A model generated the notes under the pieces. It had not been told where the DNA came from and made no database searches. It worked only from the letters and a program-made list of their open reading frames with translations. 64,000 nt of DNA, from positions 25,358,001 through 25,422,000 of the forward strand of contig OZ316891.1 in the NCBI GenBank assembly GCA_973895155.1. Reading direction: 5' to 3'. Numbering within the stretch: the first letter of the stretch is position 1; every line of letters starts with the position of its first letter. The position numbers and the translations under genes were made by a program. Shown piece by piece: positions 46,439 through 56,560 of this stretch. Source of the DNA: Marsupella aquatica (Eukaryota; Marchantiophyta).

Positions 46439-46969
46439 CTAGATGTGTTGATGTGCAGTTAAACCTCCACTATTGCTTACTTCTGGTGTATGCTGCTCAG
46501 AAGAAGACATATTAGTAGCAGCAAATTGCAAATAATGGCCATAAGCAAACCGTGAGAGTTTGCAGAATGCTACGACAAATCCATCACAGCAGTGCTCCAC
46601 AGGAATGAAACCAAGCAAAATTTGGTGACCTCGGCCAATGACAAGGCCAATGTAGTGAACAATCCTTGACCGATCAGGATATGGATTGGAATTACAATTA
46701 GTCAGCTCTTCTTCTTTGTTTTCTAACTCTGGGGGAAATGAGCATGACCAGGGAATTCTCTGAGAAATAGAAGTGCACAGGGAAAATGAAATTGGCTCAT
46801 TCAGCTCTGCAAGATGGACCATTGCAGCATACTTGGACAGTTGTTCCGCAATACATAAAATACCCTGACTTACATGCAATTGATACAATCTGCTTCTGTT
46901 GGCTGTCCTACAGCTCATGGCAGTGCCGTTGGGACAGGGTAAGTGAATATTGCCATAGCTGAAGCACAT
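46439..46969 (-). CDS. Unrecognised frame in CACTA F
   Basis: A 176-residue frame starting MCFSYGNIHLPCPNG has moderately hydrophobic stretches (IVHYIGLVIGRGHQILLGFI). No family is recognised. It may be a real exon of captured sequence or chance. Confidence 0.25.
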   Translation of the reverse strand: MCFSYGNIHLPCPNGTAMSCRTANRSRLYQLHVSQGILCIAEQLSKYAAMVHLAELNEPISFSLCTSISQRIPWSCSFPPELENKEEELTNCNSNPYPDRSRIVHYIGLVIGRGHQILLGFIPVEHCCDGFVVAFCKLSRFAYGHYLQFAATNMSSSEQHTPEVSNSGGLTAHQHI

Positions 46970-49560
46970 TGAGCTTGCAGCAACAAGTGAAGGAGCATGG
47001 CCAAAAGCAGAAAAGACAGACAGGTTTTACAAGAAGAAACTAACAACCGCCAATCTGCTCAAATCCGCTGCATAGATCAAACCCTCCGAACTACACAGCC
47101 CTCCTTTGAAAACAATCCAATGTGCTTTGGCTGGTGGATGACAAGGACTGGGAGAAGAGGAAACGTCTGCACAATCAATCCAAATGACGGTACACAGAGA
47201 CCAGGCACAGAGAGGATTTGTGCTTAGACAAAAACCACAAATTGTAGCATGGGCGCCATAGCATTCTAGACAAAGCACAAAACATAGAATCTATGAATCT
47301 ATGACTCATGGACTAACAAAATGATTGGGTAGCATGGCAAAAGGAAAGACAAATTTCAAAATGACAACATGGCCCGTTTCCACCATTCATTTGACGTTGC
47401 TAGGTGTCCGTAAGATGACTGACCCACAAACAATCCCGACAACCTCATCCGACAGACTGCTTTTCTAGTGTGAAGAAATACATGATTACAAGCAACACCA
47501 CGCCTCATCCAAGCAGGGAATTGAAAACATAACCATGTCATTCCTATATTGGACAGTGTCCTCTGCCATTGCACTGCATAGTTGTTATTCCATGTTGGTT
47601 GTCAATAGTTTGTTGGCTTGCCACAACCTAGATAGAACAATAAAATATTGTACATGAATACAACAAGAAAAATCTGCATACAGCGATGGCCCGGTCACTT
47701 GAGGAAAAAACAAAACTAAGAAGGCAGGCACACGGGCAACCGAGAAAAAAAGCTAGTGGCGCCTCGCGGAGAATCCAGAATGGTAATGCCCTCGCCCAGA
47801 AGCTTGGGAAACAAAAGAGAAAAAAGCAAAAACGAGCTACCGACCACCGTCTTGACCAGGCCTGCCACAAGGTATGGCTGGAGGCTGTGGTCCCCCCCTC
47901 AGTAAAGAAAAGGATGCAGGTTGGAGCACGGGGCACAAGGCATGTTTGGATCCAGGAGGAGCAAAACAGTAATGTCAAGCAGGAAGTGTGGAGAGACCAA
48001 TCAGTAAACAAAAATAGGGGAGAACAAACATACATCAGCAGCAACAGGAAACGAGAAAGTTGATTTAGGAGGGATTGTAGGGAGAGAGCTTTTGGTGGGC
48101 TCGGCTGTGCGTGAAATATCGGGAGATAGATGCGCGAGAGAGTGAGGAGGGTGGCAAGCGGAAGACGGGTTGGGACTGGACCCTTGGTGCCGGTGGGTAA
48201 TATATGGGGTTTCAGCAGACTTGGGGCCAGTTTGAGGAGGATTGAGAAGCGCGCACCCCACGTTCTTGGGTGGTGGTTGGGTGGGGTTTTGTTTGATTGA
48301 AGAAGAAATCACCATTCTCTTCTAGAAGAAAGAAAATCACAGGAAATAGTGGACGGGAGAACAAGGCATGTAATAGAGAACAACAAGGCATGTAATAGAG
48401 ACAGTGCGCAGCTCAGCTCCGAGGTCACACTTTATGATGCACAGGGGGTCCTTGGTTGCACGTAGGAGAAGGACTGAATCACTGTGGCTGCTCTTCTCTA
48501 CTATCAAAGCACCCGGCTGGCAGCTCCGCAAACACTGATCGTAGCTACAATCTCTACACCGTTGATTGAAGAGCAGCTGCAGCACAGTAAGGAGCTCCCA
48601 CAGCCTCCCTCTTCAAAGCTCGGTTGACCTAGCTCTACGATCGACGGAGCATGGGCGCCAGACAAAGCACAAACTGTACCATGGAGCTGGAGAAAAACAC
48701 AGAGTAATTGAAGCCTAACAATACCCTTCTCAGCTCCTGATTGAATGAGGAAAAACACATTACAAGACACATTGCAGGCAATAGGATTTTAACAATGAAG
48801 TCTCGCCTGTGCTGACAGAATACCTGCTTACAGCCACGCGTTGCTCATCCTCCCACAGTTCGGTGGCACACTATCCAGATGGCATGACGCATGCCTTAAC
48901 TTATGACGATTTGCGCAGCTCAAATCAAGTAGGTTGTCCCCACAAAAAGACAGAGGACAACAAAGAAAAGCAATGTAGCCGTGATGTCTTACCAGCCCTG
49001 ACAATGGGAGCTTCAAAGGCGGTGCACTATGGCTGAAATGGCAGCACGCTGCTCGAACACTAAAGCAACACAAAACTTGGACTCTCACCTTATGCAACTC
49101 CTGGCTTGTATTCAGCTGGCGTTGGCCCACTCTAAGCTCCTGCGCCGCTCCGACTGCCAGTCGTTCTGTAGACGGTCTGTATCCTCCCTGACTGCAGCTC
49201 CTCCCCGCCCCCAGCTCGTCACCCGCGTCTTCTCCCCAATTTGTGGTGAGCTCCTCCTCGACCACAGCACCCTAAACTGCTTTGCCCAGCCTCTGATGGC
49301 CTTCACGTTGTTACCGATTGTCGCTCCCCACAAAGTCCACAATCCATAAACCAGGCAGATAGTGCGCCCGTAGAACAGATGCAACCCGCATGCAGCTTCA
49401 CCAGCTCAATGGCAGCTCAACAGCTTAAGGGTGCAGCAAAAGGGCGTTGAATAGGTTGTCTCACCTCACCCTTCGAGAGCCGGTCATTGCAGCATCCCTA
49501 AACTCCCGATCCCTCTTCTCGGATTCCACAGAGCCGACCACAAGAAAATGGGAACACTAA
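46970..49560. other. Long region of CACTA F without a firm gene
   Basis: I see no convincing gene. A Lys/Arg-rich frame on the plus strand (47686-48063, MARSLEEKTKLRRQ) is possible but unsupported. A second short minus frame at 47356-47574 is also weak. Confidence 0.4.
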
Positions 49561-49582
49561 ACCTCACTGTAGAGACGTTCCC

Positions 49583-49740
49583 ACCAAGATTACACGGAAA
49601 ACCTTGCTCCGATCCCTAAGCTCCCAATCCCATCGAGAGAACACGATAAAACCTTGCTCCAATCCCTAAACTCCCGATCCCACCAAGAGAACACAATAAA
49701 CCTTGCTCCGCAAGTTGGGAATGTGGCGGGATCCCTAAAC
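49583..49740. repeat. Short tandem repeat in CACTA F
   Basis: Units of about 60 bp built on AACCTTGCTCC-ATCCCTAA and CTCCCGATCCCA recur between about 49600 and 49740. A related phrase (CATCCCTAAACTCCCGATCC) lies near 49490. Confidence 0.65.
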
Positions 49741-50015
49741 ACATCAACAACCTGCTAAGTGTAAGCAAAGTTGCATAACCGGCTTGTTCCCTTCCAACGG
49801 TCGCGCGACTCGGGTGTCCAAACGGTACTGCAAGCGGTACAGGCCCCTAGCTTGGGATACCCTTACCAAAGTCACTGGTGTTGCCGACATGGTAACGGCA
49901 AGATTATCCTGACCCTCCATAAACCCCCTCCATTCACTCAAGTGTTGTGAGTGACAACTTAGTGTAGTGTCGCTAAACAAATACTTTGGCCTTAGCAAAT
50001 ATCTGTGGTGATCGA

Positions 50016-50230
50016 ACTTCATTAAACCAAACCTCTTTTGGTCACAAATAAGGCCATTTAATGAGTGATGCCCCTTGTCATCACCCTCTTAATTTATGCA
50101 ATTACCCCTCCTGAACACAATTGAACATTGTCCAAATTGCCTACCCTCATGAATAATTTGTCAATTATCTTTCCCGACATATATGATGTCAATGGACATG
50201 ATGGGGAACATGATGTCAATGGACATGATG
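50016..50230. repeat. Repeat copy 1 and a short ATGTCAATGGACATGATG duplication
   Basis: The stretch around GTCACAAATAAGGCCATTTA (50040-50110) recurs near 50688-50760. Next to it, ATGATGTCAATGGACATGATG occurs twice at about 50184-50230. Confidence 0.65.
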
Positions 50231-50663
50231 CCAACGATCCAATGGTTCCTAAACCCCCATCCCCTTAACATGCAACCCCCGACCCTTGACATCAAACCCC
50301 CCTAAACCCCCTTTAGTGAAAACCCAGCCACCCCCTAGCCTTGACATATAAACCCCCTAAACGTCTTCACAACTCGACTGTGGCCAGACTATCTTTGCAA
50401 TGCCAAGGGCCATTTTTAGAGTGCATGCCGCTTGCAAGCTCAGGCTCTCAAGATCCTCCCACGGCAGCAAACAAGTTAGGGTCCCTAAACATGTTCCTTT
50501 ACCCTAAACCATTGCGTCACTATTTCAATCGAGTGTTCTTTGCCTGGACAACCCCCTAACCCTAAACCCACACCCCCTTGAGACCGGTACAAATCTACCT
50601 TTGTGCATCTTGGCCTTTTATTGATGGAGTTAGTAATCGATCCCTCCGTAGTCCACCCTCCAT

Positions 50664-50762
50664 GAACCTCACTCCAAAACCTTTTTTGTCACAAATAAGG
50701 CCATTTATTGAGTTATGCCCCTTGCTATCTCCCTCTTTACAGAATTACCCCTCCTCAATATA
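50664..50762. repeat. Repeat copy 2 in CACTA F
   Basis: Second copy of the GTCACAAATAAGGCCATTTA segment, about 650 bp from the first, diverged by point changes. Confidence 0.65.
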
Positions 50763-50799
50763 AGTGAACATTACCCATGATGTGCTAGACTATTCACCG

Positions 50800-50949
50800 T
50801 TCACAAAGTAGCAAGGTTACTTCTCATAGTCTTTTAGTGAACCATAAAACACTAATAGTCTTTTGTAGTCTTCAACAAAACTGGTGCAATGGGTGCGAGT
50901 CGTTTCAAGTATGGAAAAAGGACTTAGTGGGCTTAGTCCTATAAGGTAT
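50800..50949. repeat. Right subterminal repeats of CACTA F
   Basis: AGTCTTTTAGTG, AGTCTTTTGTAGTC, GAGTCGTTT and TTAGTCCTATAAGG echo the units at the left end. Confidence 0.65.
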
Positions 50950-50978
50950 GGTCTAAATTGCCCCGGATTCTACTAGTG
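50950..50978 (-). repeat. Right terminal inverted repeat of CACTA F
   Basis: Inverted it reads CACTAGTAGAATCCGGGGCA then ATTTAGACC. It is followed by CTA, the duplicated target. Confidence 0.93.
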
Positions 50979-53122
50979 CTAGCCAGGGCTGCCTCCTCTC
51001 CCTGCCTGATTCGCTCCTGAAATTCCTGCACTGTCTGTTTTATGCCGTCAAAGCTCGGGGGAGCAACATCTGGTGGAGGAGACTCAGGGCTACTCTGCTG
51101 GTTGGGGTCCCCTCGTACTACCCTTGGAAGTGTGGGGATAAACCGGCCACAGGTCCTTACTCTTGGAACGTGATGGTCCGACCCATAGCCGGAGTTATCA
51201 TGGCCGCAGTCCTCCACTGCCTCCTCTACTTCTTCTACTTCCGGCTTCTCCCTCTCTTCTTCGTTGGTAGGAGCTTCCGGCAATTCTGCCTCAGATTCAG
51301 AGCTTGAGACTCCGGTAGAGGGGTTTTCCCTTCTAAGTCTGCTTAAGTTGACCTCTGGGGCAGTGTCCTGCATTGTTGTCATTGTCATTGTCGTTGTCGT
51401 TGCCGATCTCCTTTCTTTCTCCAGTAGTTTCAGCAGATTCTGCATGCCTGGTTGCTGCATCGGCAAGTCTTCCTTCCTTGGCTTAAACACCTGCTCAATC
51501 ATAGGGCTAACAGGTGGTTGAGGCTTTTCTGCTACCGGCCTCGGTGCTGGAGCTTCCTCGGGTGCCCTTACCTGCAGGGGAAGTACTGGGGCAAAGGTCT
51601 GACCTCTGGCATACCGGCACAACAGCGGCATGTGATAGCCAAGCTGTGACACGCTCCCCATGCCGATTACCTGCTGCTCCTCCTTTAGGATCTTCTTCAA
51701 TTGGTTGAGGAGGTAGCCGTTGTAGTCCCGGCTTGGGTCTGGCCTTTCTGCCAGATAGACCTGTGCCTTGCCGATCTCCGCTCTTGGCAAGTTACAATGC
51801 ATGGTTACCCGCAAGAAGTCGATCATCTCTCCTATGTGCGGGTTGGTGCAGGTGTTTCTGAAGAAGCCATTCTTCGTTGATGGTCCGGGAAACGACCGGA
51901 ACTCCTTGTCAAGCAAGGTCTTCTTGGTATCAACCTTGGTCTTATTGCCTATCGGCAAGCCAAACACTTCGGCAATTACCTTGGGAGTAAGATAGAAATC
52001 CTTCCCATATATTCTCATGCAATTGGTCTCGGGTTCCCATGACCCCACGAATTCTAATAGGTCTGAATCCGGCACCTCCGGCTTCAGCCATGGTAATCTT
52101 ACAAAGGCCTCTAAGCTAGATCCGGCCATGAAGCCTTGGTACTTCTTGGTCTGCATGGCCGTAAAGCATGCATCCTCCTCCCTTGCAAAATGTAGTTGCA
52201 CCTCCACCGGTAGAGTTGCCGCCCAGCCCTTCCAGGTGTCATCCTTGGTTGCATTGGCTTTAATGGGATCGACCTCCTCTACTTCGGCTTCTCCCTGCCT
52301 CCTGCTCTGCTGTTCGGCTGGCTTCGTTGGTGCCGCCAACCTCGTTCTTTTGGCCGGGGTGGTTTCATCGTTGACGGCTCCCTTCCTCTTCATCTCGGCT
52401 GCTGTGGAGGTTTCTCCTAACACCGTTGCTCGGTTCCACCTTTCCGTGCTACCCTTCAATTCCCAGTGTATGTCGTTGCAGTTCTTGATGGCCTCTCGAA
52501 TGCCGATGATTCTGTCTTTGCAAAACAGAAGATCGTCGAGCTGATTGGAAGTAGGCGTCCATAAGAACTCGGCCTTGATAAGTTCGCCTCCTAAGAAAGC
52601 CGTTTTCTGCAGCTCCCACAATCGAGCGAGCTCCTGTTGTTCTCGAGCTGCCCTTTCTGATTCTTCATCCTCGTAAGTCTTGATGTACTCAGTTGCCCGT
52701 TTGAACAGGCATCCCCAGAAATGTGCCGCTTGATTGACGTTGCTCATACCCTCCTTAGGTCGATCGTCGGTATCTACTCTCTCCCCGAGTGCTTGCCTAA
52801 ACAGCTGACAGTAGTTGGCCTCCTGTAGTCGTCTGCCTAGTTCATGCTCACAAATGAGCCACCATCTTCTGCGAGCGATCCTTACCCCTCTCCTCTTCCG
52901 GCCCTTCCTCCCGTTGATCCTTCCCAGCCGCCGATGCTTAGCGCGCCCTAACCCTAATCGAGTTTTCACCCCCAGTGTTTTTACCTCCGGCCTTGGCCCG
53001 GGTTCCATAGTTGTTCCTAATTATTTATATTTTCTTGTTTTGTCCCTATACTAAGGTGTTTCCAGGGTGTATTCCCGCTTTACCTACTTAACTGGCCGAG
53101 TGATTCCTGGCTAGGCATCACA
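50979..53122 (-). repeat. 5' LTR of gypsy B, 5' portion (right of CACTA F)
   Basis: It matches 23103-25241 of the other LTR. It begins in element orientation TGTGATGCCTAGCC at 53122. Confidence 0.93.
50982..53008 (-). pseudogene. N-terminal half of the LTR ORF in the right LTR of gypsy B
   Basis: This is the same protein as in the left LTR, from MEPGPRPEVK (ATG 53008) through the FGLP region and acidic linker. It is uninterrupted until CACTA F cuts it. At the place where the left copy has TAG this copy keeps CAG, giving PAEQQSRRQGE. About 675 codons remain. Confidence 0.8.
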
Positions 53123-53127
53123 GAGAT
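53123..53127. repeat. Target-site duplication of gypsy B (right)
   Basis: GAGAT, matching 20661-20665. Confidence 0.9.
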
Positions 53128-53362
53128 GAAGGAAGGATTGGTGGGAGAAGTTGAAGCTTCTGCAGTGGAGCTTCAAAAAATATGTGAGACTGAAGTCTTA
53201 CATGTTGACAGGAGCCAAAAACCTCGCGCAAAAGTAAAAGTTGATACAGGATTGAATAGCCCATCCATGAGATCCAGAAGAAAACGTAAGTTATATGACT
53301 TTTTGAAGTTCTTCTTGATCTTTTCCTCTGAAATTCACTTAGTTGTTTGCATTGATTTTGGT

Positions 53363-53448
53363 TAGCGCCAAGCGCTATTTTAAACTATTAAATGTATACT
53401 CATACAAGAGAATTTAGAAAGTAAATGTTTGGCTAGCGTCGGGCGCTG
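53363..53448. repeat. Two 15-bp palindromes in intron 53286-53490
   Basis: TAGCGCCAAGCGCTA lies at 53363-53377 and TAGCGTCGGGCGCTG at 53434-53448. Both are inside the intron. Confidence 0.9.
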
Positions 53449-54237
53449 TTATAGTTTCCCCAGTGTTCTTACCTTTTCGATTCTCTGTAGGGGGTAGGAA
53501 ATCAGAGGGAGAAGAAACTCAAGATGCAAAGACGACCATTACCCCTGATCAATCTGAAGCAAACACTGAGGCTGCCGATGCTACCCAAGAGCAGACTCCT
53601 CCTGCAAATACCAACATTGATCGTCCGATTGATGCCACAAGCACCAAAAAAAAGAAGAAAAAAACTCTTGATCTTGGTTCTTCTTCTAGAGATTTGTATG
53701 CATGTACTGGCGTCCAACGAGAAGTTGGTCAATTCAAGTCCAAAGTTTGCCGTCATATATTTGTTGAGTCCAGTCTAATGGACTTTTTTGATTCTGTTTT
53801 TACAAAAGAGACTAAACCCAGGTGGGTGACGAATGTCGAGAAGTGGGGAAAAGACTTAGTGACACTTGGTCTCCGGGAGAAAGGGGTAGTTAGGGGAGGC
53901 AAGTTGAGATCTTTTGGGGTGGATGCGGGTTTTGTCTACCTACCGACAGGTCTACGACCTTCTTTGCTTCACCGAAAATCGCCAAAGTGGAATGTACCGG
54001 ATCACTGAATGGTTGGCTCTTTCTTTCGGGCAATGGACCCATTTCTTGTCGATGATGGGTTGTTAGCAGTTTTGCACACTGGGGAGTATGACCAGATCTC
54101 CCAAGTAATTTTGGCCAGCCAAGATTCCCAAAAGTTCCAGTGCCTCAAAACGCTCAACGTTGTTATGGGTGCCCCAATGTACATGGCCAAAAGCGATTGT
54201 CAGGTAATTGTCCTTTTGAATCAAGAGAATCATTTGC

Positions 54238-54320
54238 TAGCGCTTGGTGCTATTAATAGATCTCATTTCATGTTTGATGTCCTCGTGTACGCAGGGTCTT
54301 TTGGGTAGCGCCAGGCGCTA
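54238..54320. repeat. Two 15-bp palindromes in intron 54204-54367
   Basis: TAGCGCTTGGTGCTA lies at 54238-54252 and TAGCGCCAGGCGCTA at 54306-54320 (perfect arms). Both are inside the intron. Confidence 0.9.
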
Positions 54321-55422
54321 TTAATATATGTTACCAAATCTCATATTGAATATTGTTTATTTTCCAGGTTTTCACCTTAAGACTTGATATCTTTAGTCGA
54401 GTTACATCGAAGGTTAGGGTCCCCAAAGATTCAAAGTTCAAACCTTTGTCTTCAACCGAGGACCCTTCAATCACAAACCTCATTGGGCTGCAGAGTTTGA
54501 AGAAGGATCCTGTTCCAGAAGCTGCATTTGCAGCGAATGCACGACTACCGGTTGGCTTCATGCAGTCTGTCCTGGAGTTAATTTCTCGTCCGGGAGATAT
54601 TATTATGGACTGGACGGTTGGGTCAGGAAGTACATTTGTGGCTGGTGATTTTTGTGGCCGTTTCATCCTTGGGATTGAGAATCGCAAGGACTTTGTTTCT
54701 ATTGCAGAGAGGATATACACTGACTTGCTCCTCCCGAAAGAATCGAGTGAGGCTGGTCCGAGCAAAGACATGGAGAAAAAAGTGAAAGATAAAGTTTGAT
54801 CTGTTCTGAATTTTGATTCTGAAGAAGAAGAAGACGATGTACCTGATGAAGAGGCCGGGATTGATGTCCAGAAAGAAGGAGAGAAAAAGGATGAGGGGAA
54901 TTCAGAAGGAGAAACGGAAGATTCAGATTCTTTTGAGTAATGCCCGTAAGCTCCTTTACATTACTTAACTTTCCGTTTTCTTTTTATCTTGTATACTTGA
55001 ATTACTGGAATCTCTCGAAGTGTACTTAGTGTTTCAACTGACTCGCAGGTCAGAGTGGAATCTTCGCGAGAGGTTCAATCTGCGAAGGAAATTTTCAAGC
55101 AAAGTCCTAATTACCCCTGAGAAACCATTTGTATTGCCTTCATACGCAGAGTATGCCGCTCGCAAAGAAGAGAGTAGAAGAACCTTGACTTGGGAGAATA
55201 AGGGCTTGCGATTGAGACGTGGTTTGGATAGAAAGTTCATCCGTTATCCATTTGTCGATGATATGGCACAAAATGAATTTATCGACAATGAAGCAGAGAG
55301 TACGGATAGATTGGAGAGTAGTGAGTCGGAATCTGGAGATTAGATTACATTGGATTAGGTTAGTTTAAATTAGATTAGTTATATATTCATGATTTTAAAA
55401 CAGATTACCTCCTCCAAAATAG

Positions 55423-55437
55423 TAGCGCCGGGCGCTA
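55423..55437. repeat. 15-bp palindrome between gene 2 and gene 3
   Basis: TAGCGCCGGGCGCTA has perfect 7-bp arms. A half copy (TAGCGCCGCA) lies at 55716-55725, just before gene 3. Confidence 0.9.
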
Positions 55438-55745
55438 CTTATTGTACGCATCAATTTTATATAAATATGAAGTGGGAAAGGTATTAGCTTCCGCATATCT
55501 TTTTCTGATGTGAAGTGTAGTGTAATGTTTTTCAAACTGCAAGTACATGTATTGATGTACGATAAAAATCCTTAATGACCTTGACTACCATACGTACCTG
55601 TTTCCCTAGGTTGAATTCCTTCGCAACGGTAGGTATTTCGACACCCTCTTCTATTTTACACCCTCTCTGTTTGACATCGCCGATGTTCAAGGATTTCTAG
55701 GAGCTCTTTTGCATTTAGCGCCGCATAGACATTGATCCAGAGACC

Positions 55746-56216
55746 ATGGAGAAAGGAAAGCAAGTCTTGTGTGAGAGAACTTCCGGCCCCACAAAGTTGG
55801 AAGAAAAAGCTTCAATTGATTTGCTTGCCTCAGAGGTCCCGATCGACGAGACTCCTCACCCTGTCACCTCAATGGAGAGGAATCGACTATGGCTGGCCTC
55901 GGACAAGGGGATAAGCCTTTGAGCAAAACCAGAATCATGCCCTGATTCGTCTCCTCCCCGGTCTTTTAGAGAACGGTTCTCTATTCACGATCCGGATCCT
56001 TCCGATGTCTATAGGGTTGGACGGACGGCGTTTTTCAGGGGCATTCAACAATGGACCAGGCGAGTCGGATTTTCTGACTCCAACATTCCAAATTGCAGGC
56101 TGAGGAGTCGCCTTCCAGGACCGCGTTTTTTTGCTGAGCGAGAGGATGGATTTCGCCAAGACGAGGATCGCTTCAATGCGGGAGTCGATGATGAGTGTCA
56201 TTCATCGACGTCCTGA
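55746..56216 (+). pseudogene. Small third gene of element D, 156 codons, one stop
   Basis: ATG 55746 (MEKGKQVLCERTSGPTKLEE) opens a frame to TGA 56214-56216. Its only break is TGA at 55920-55922. The encoded protein has a Ser/Pro-rich start and a basic C-terminal half with aromatic residues (RVGRTAFFRGIQQWTRRVGF). I do not recognise a family. Placement after gene 2 and between palindromes supports it as a real element gene, but codon-level evidence is thin. Confidence 0.45.
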
Positions 56217-56259
56217 GATTGTTTGAAAGATGGAGTCTTCTTAAAGACTTTTGCGATAG

Positions 56260-56458
56260 TAGCGCCTGGCGCTACCGCCATCGGAGATTGAAGGTGTTAG
56301 GTTGTAGTCTTGGTTCTCCATGTTTTCTTGCGAGCTTACTACATCCCAGTTCTTTAGCCGTTTTTCTGCTTGCGGTATCTCTTAAGATTTTGTATTGTCG
56401 TCGGGCTTTGTGTTTTTGCTACCATGTAACACACATTTTAAAGTAGCACCAGGCGCTA
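56260..56458. repeat. Two 15-bp palindromes near the right end of element D
   Basis: TAGCGCCTGGCGCTA lies at 56260-56274 (perfect arms) and TAGCACCAGGCGCTA at 56444-56458. Confidence 0.9.
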
Positions 56459-56560
56459 TTAATATACTCGGCATTTTTATACACCCTTTTTATTGATGGA
56501 TGTCACAAATATTGTGTAAATTTCCTCACTTATTTTACTGTTACCATTTCCTGTTTCCTG

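Larger units (their letters stand above)
33925..50978. mobile_element. CACTA (En/Spm) transposon F, about 17.1 kb, probably autonomous
   Basis: The ends begin CACTAGTAGAAACCGGGG and, inverted, CACTAGTAGAATCCGGGG, with a 3-bp CTA duplication. It carries an unbroken transposase gene (38189-41886) and a second spliced gene (34826-38011), both minus. To their right are pieces resembling host genes and about 4 kb of repeats. It is the innermost insertion of the stack and the least damaged. Confidence 0.95.
20666..53122 (-). mobile_element. Ty3/gypsy retrotransposon B, complete but decayed and carrying a nested CACTA
   Basis: It has paired LTRs 20666-25241 and 31465-53122, the latter split by CACTA F. 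The internal region is 6223 bp (25242-31464), transcribed on the minus strand. LTR ends are TGTGATGCC...GCACCACA and the 5-bp duplication is GAGAT. Without F it would be about 15.4 kb. By eye, about 600 aligned bases of the two LTRs (23101-23700 against 50981-51580) show six differences, five of them transitions. It was therefore inserted fairly recently compared with CACTA E. Gag and Pol carry several stops and frameshifts. Confidence 0.92.
53128..55343 (+). pseudogene. ParB-like / methylase-like gene of element D, 3' part
   Basis: The exon cut by gypsy B resumes at 53128 and ends at 53285. Further exons are 53491-54203, 54368-54945 and 55049-55343, and all GT-AG junctions keep phase. A Lys-rich linker leads to a region ending FFRAMDPFLVDDGLLAVLH. 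The segment SRPGDIIMDWTVGSGSTF, then GRFILGIENRKDFVSIAERI, follows. It matches motif I and its follow-on in N4/N6 DNA methylases (usually DPFxGSGTT). I see no DPPY-type motif IV. An acidic tail and a basic C-terminal domain end it. Stops TGA 54006, TGA 54797 and TAA 54938 break it, each explained by C-to-T change. Confidence 0.68.

Noticed and set aside
47686-48063. Lys/Arg-rich plus-strand frame in CACTA F
   Set aside because: No recognised domain, no neighbours on that strand, and low complexity. Kept only as a mention in the region entry.
50260-50580. CCCTAAA/CCCCTAAAC runs that suggest interstitial telomere repeats
   Set aside because: The units are irregular and mixed with other C-rich phrases. 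There is no true tandem array of the plant telomere unit.
13964-55343. Reassigned stop codons (alternative nuclear code) to explain the many in-frame stops
   Set aside because: TAG, TGA and TAA all occur. Paired LTRs show CAG in one copy and TAG in the other. CACTA F genes are stop-free under the standard code. Decay explains it better.
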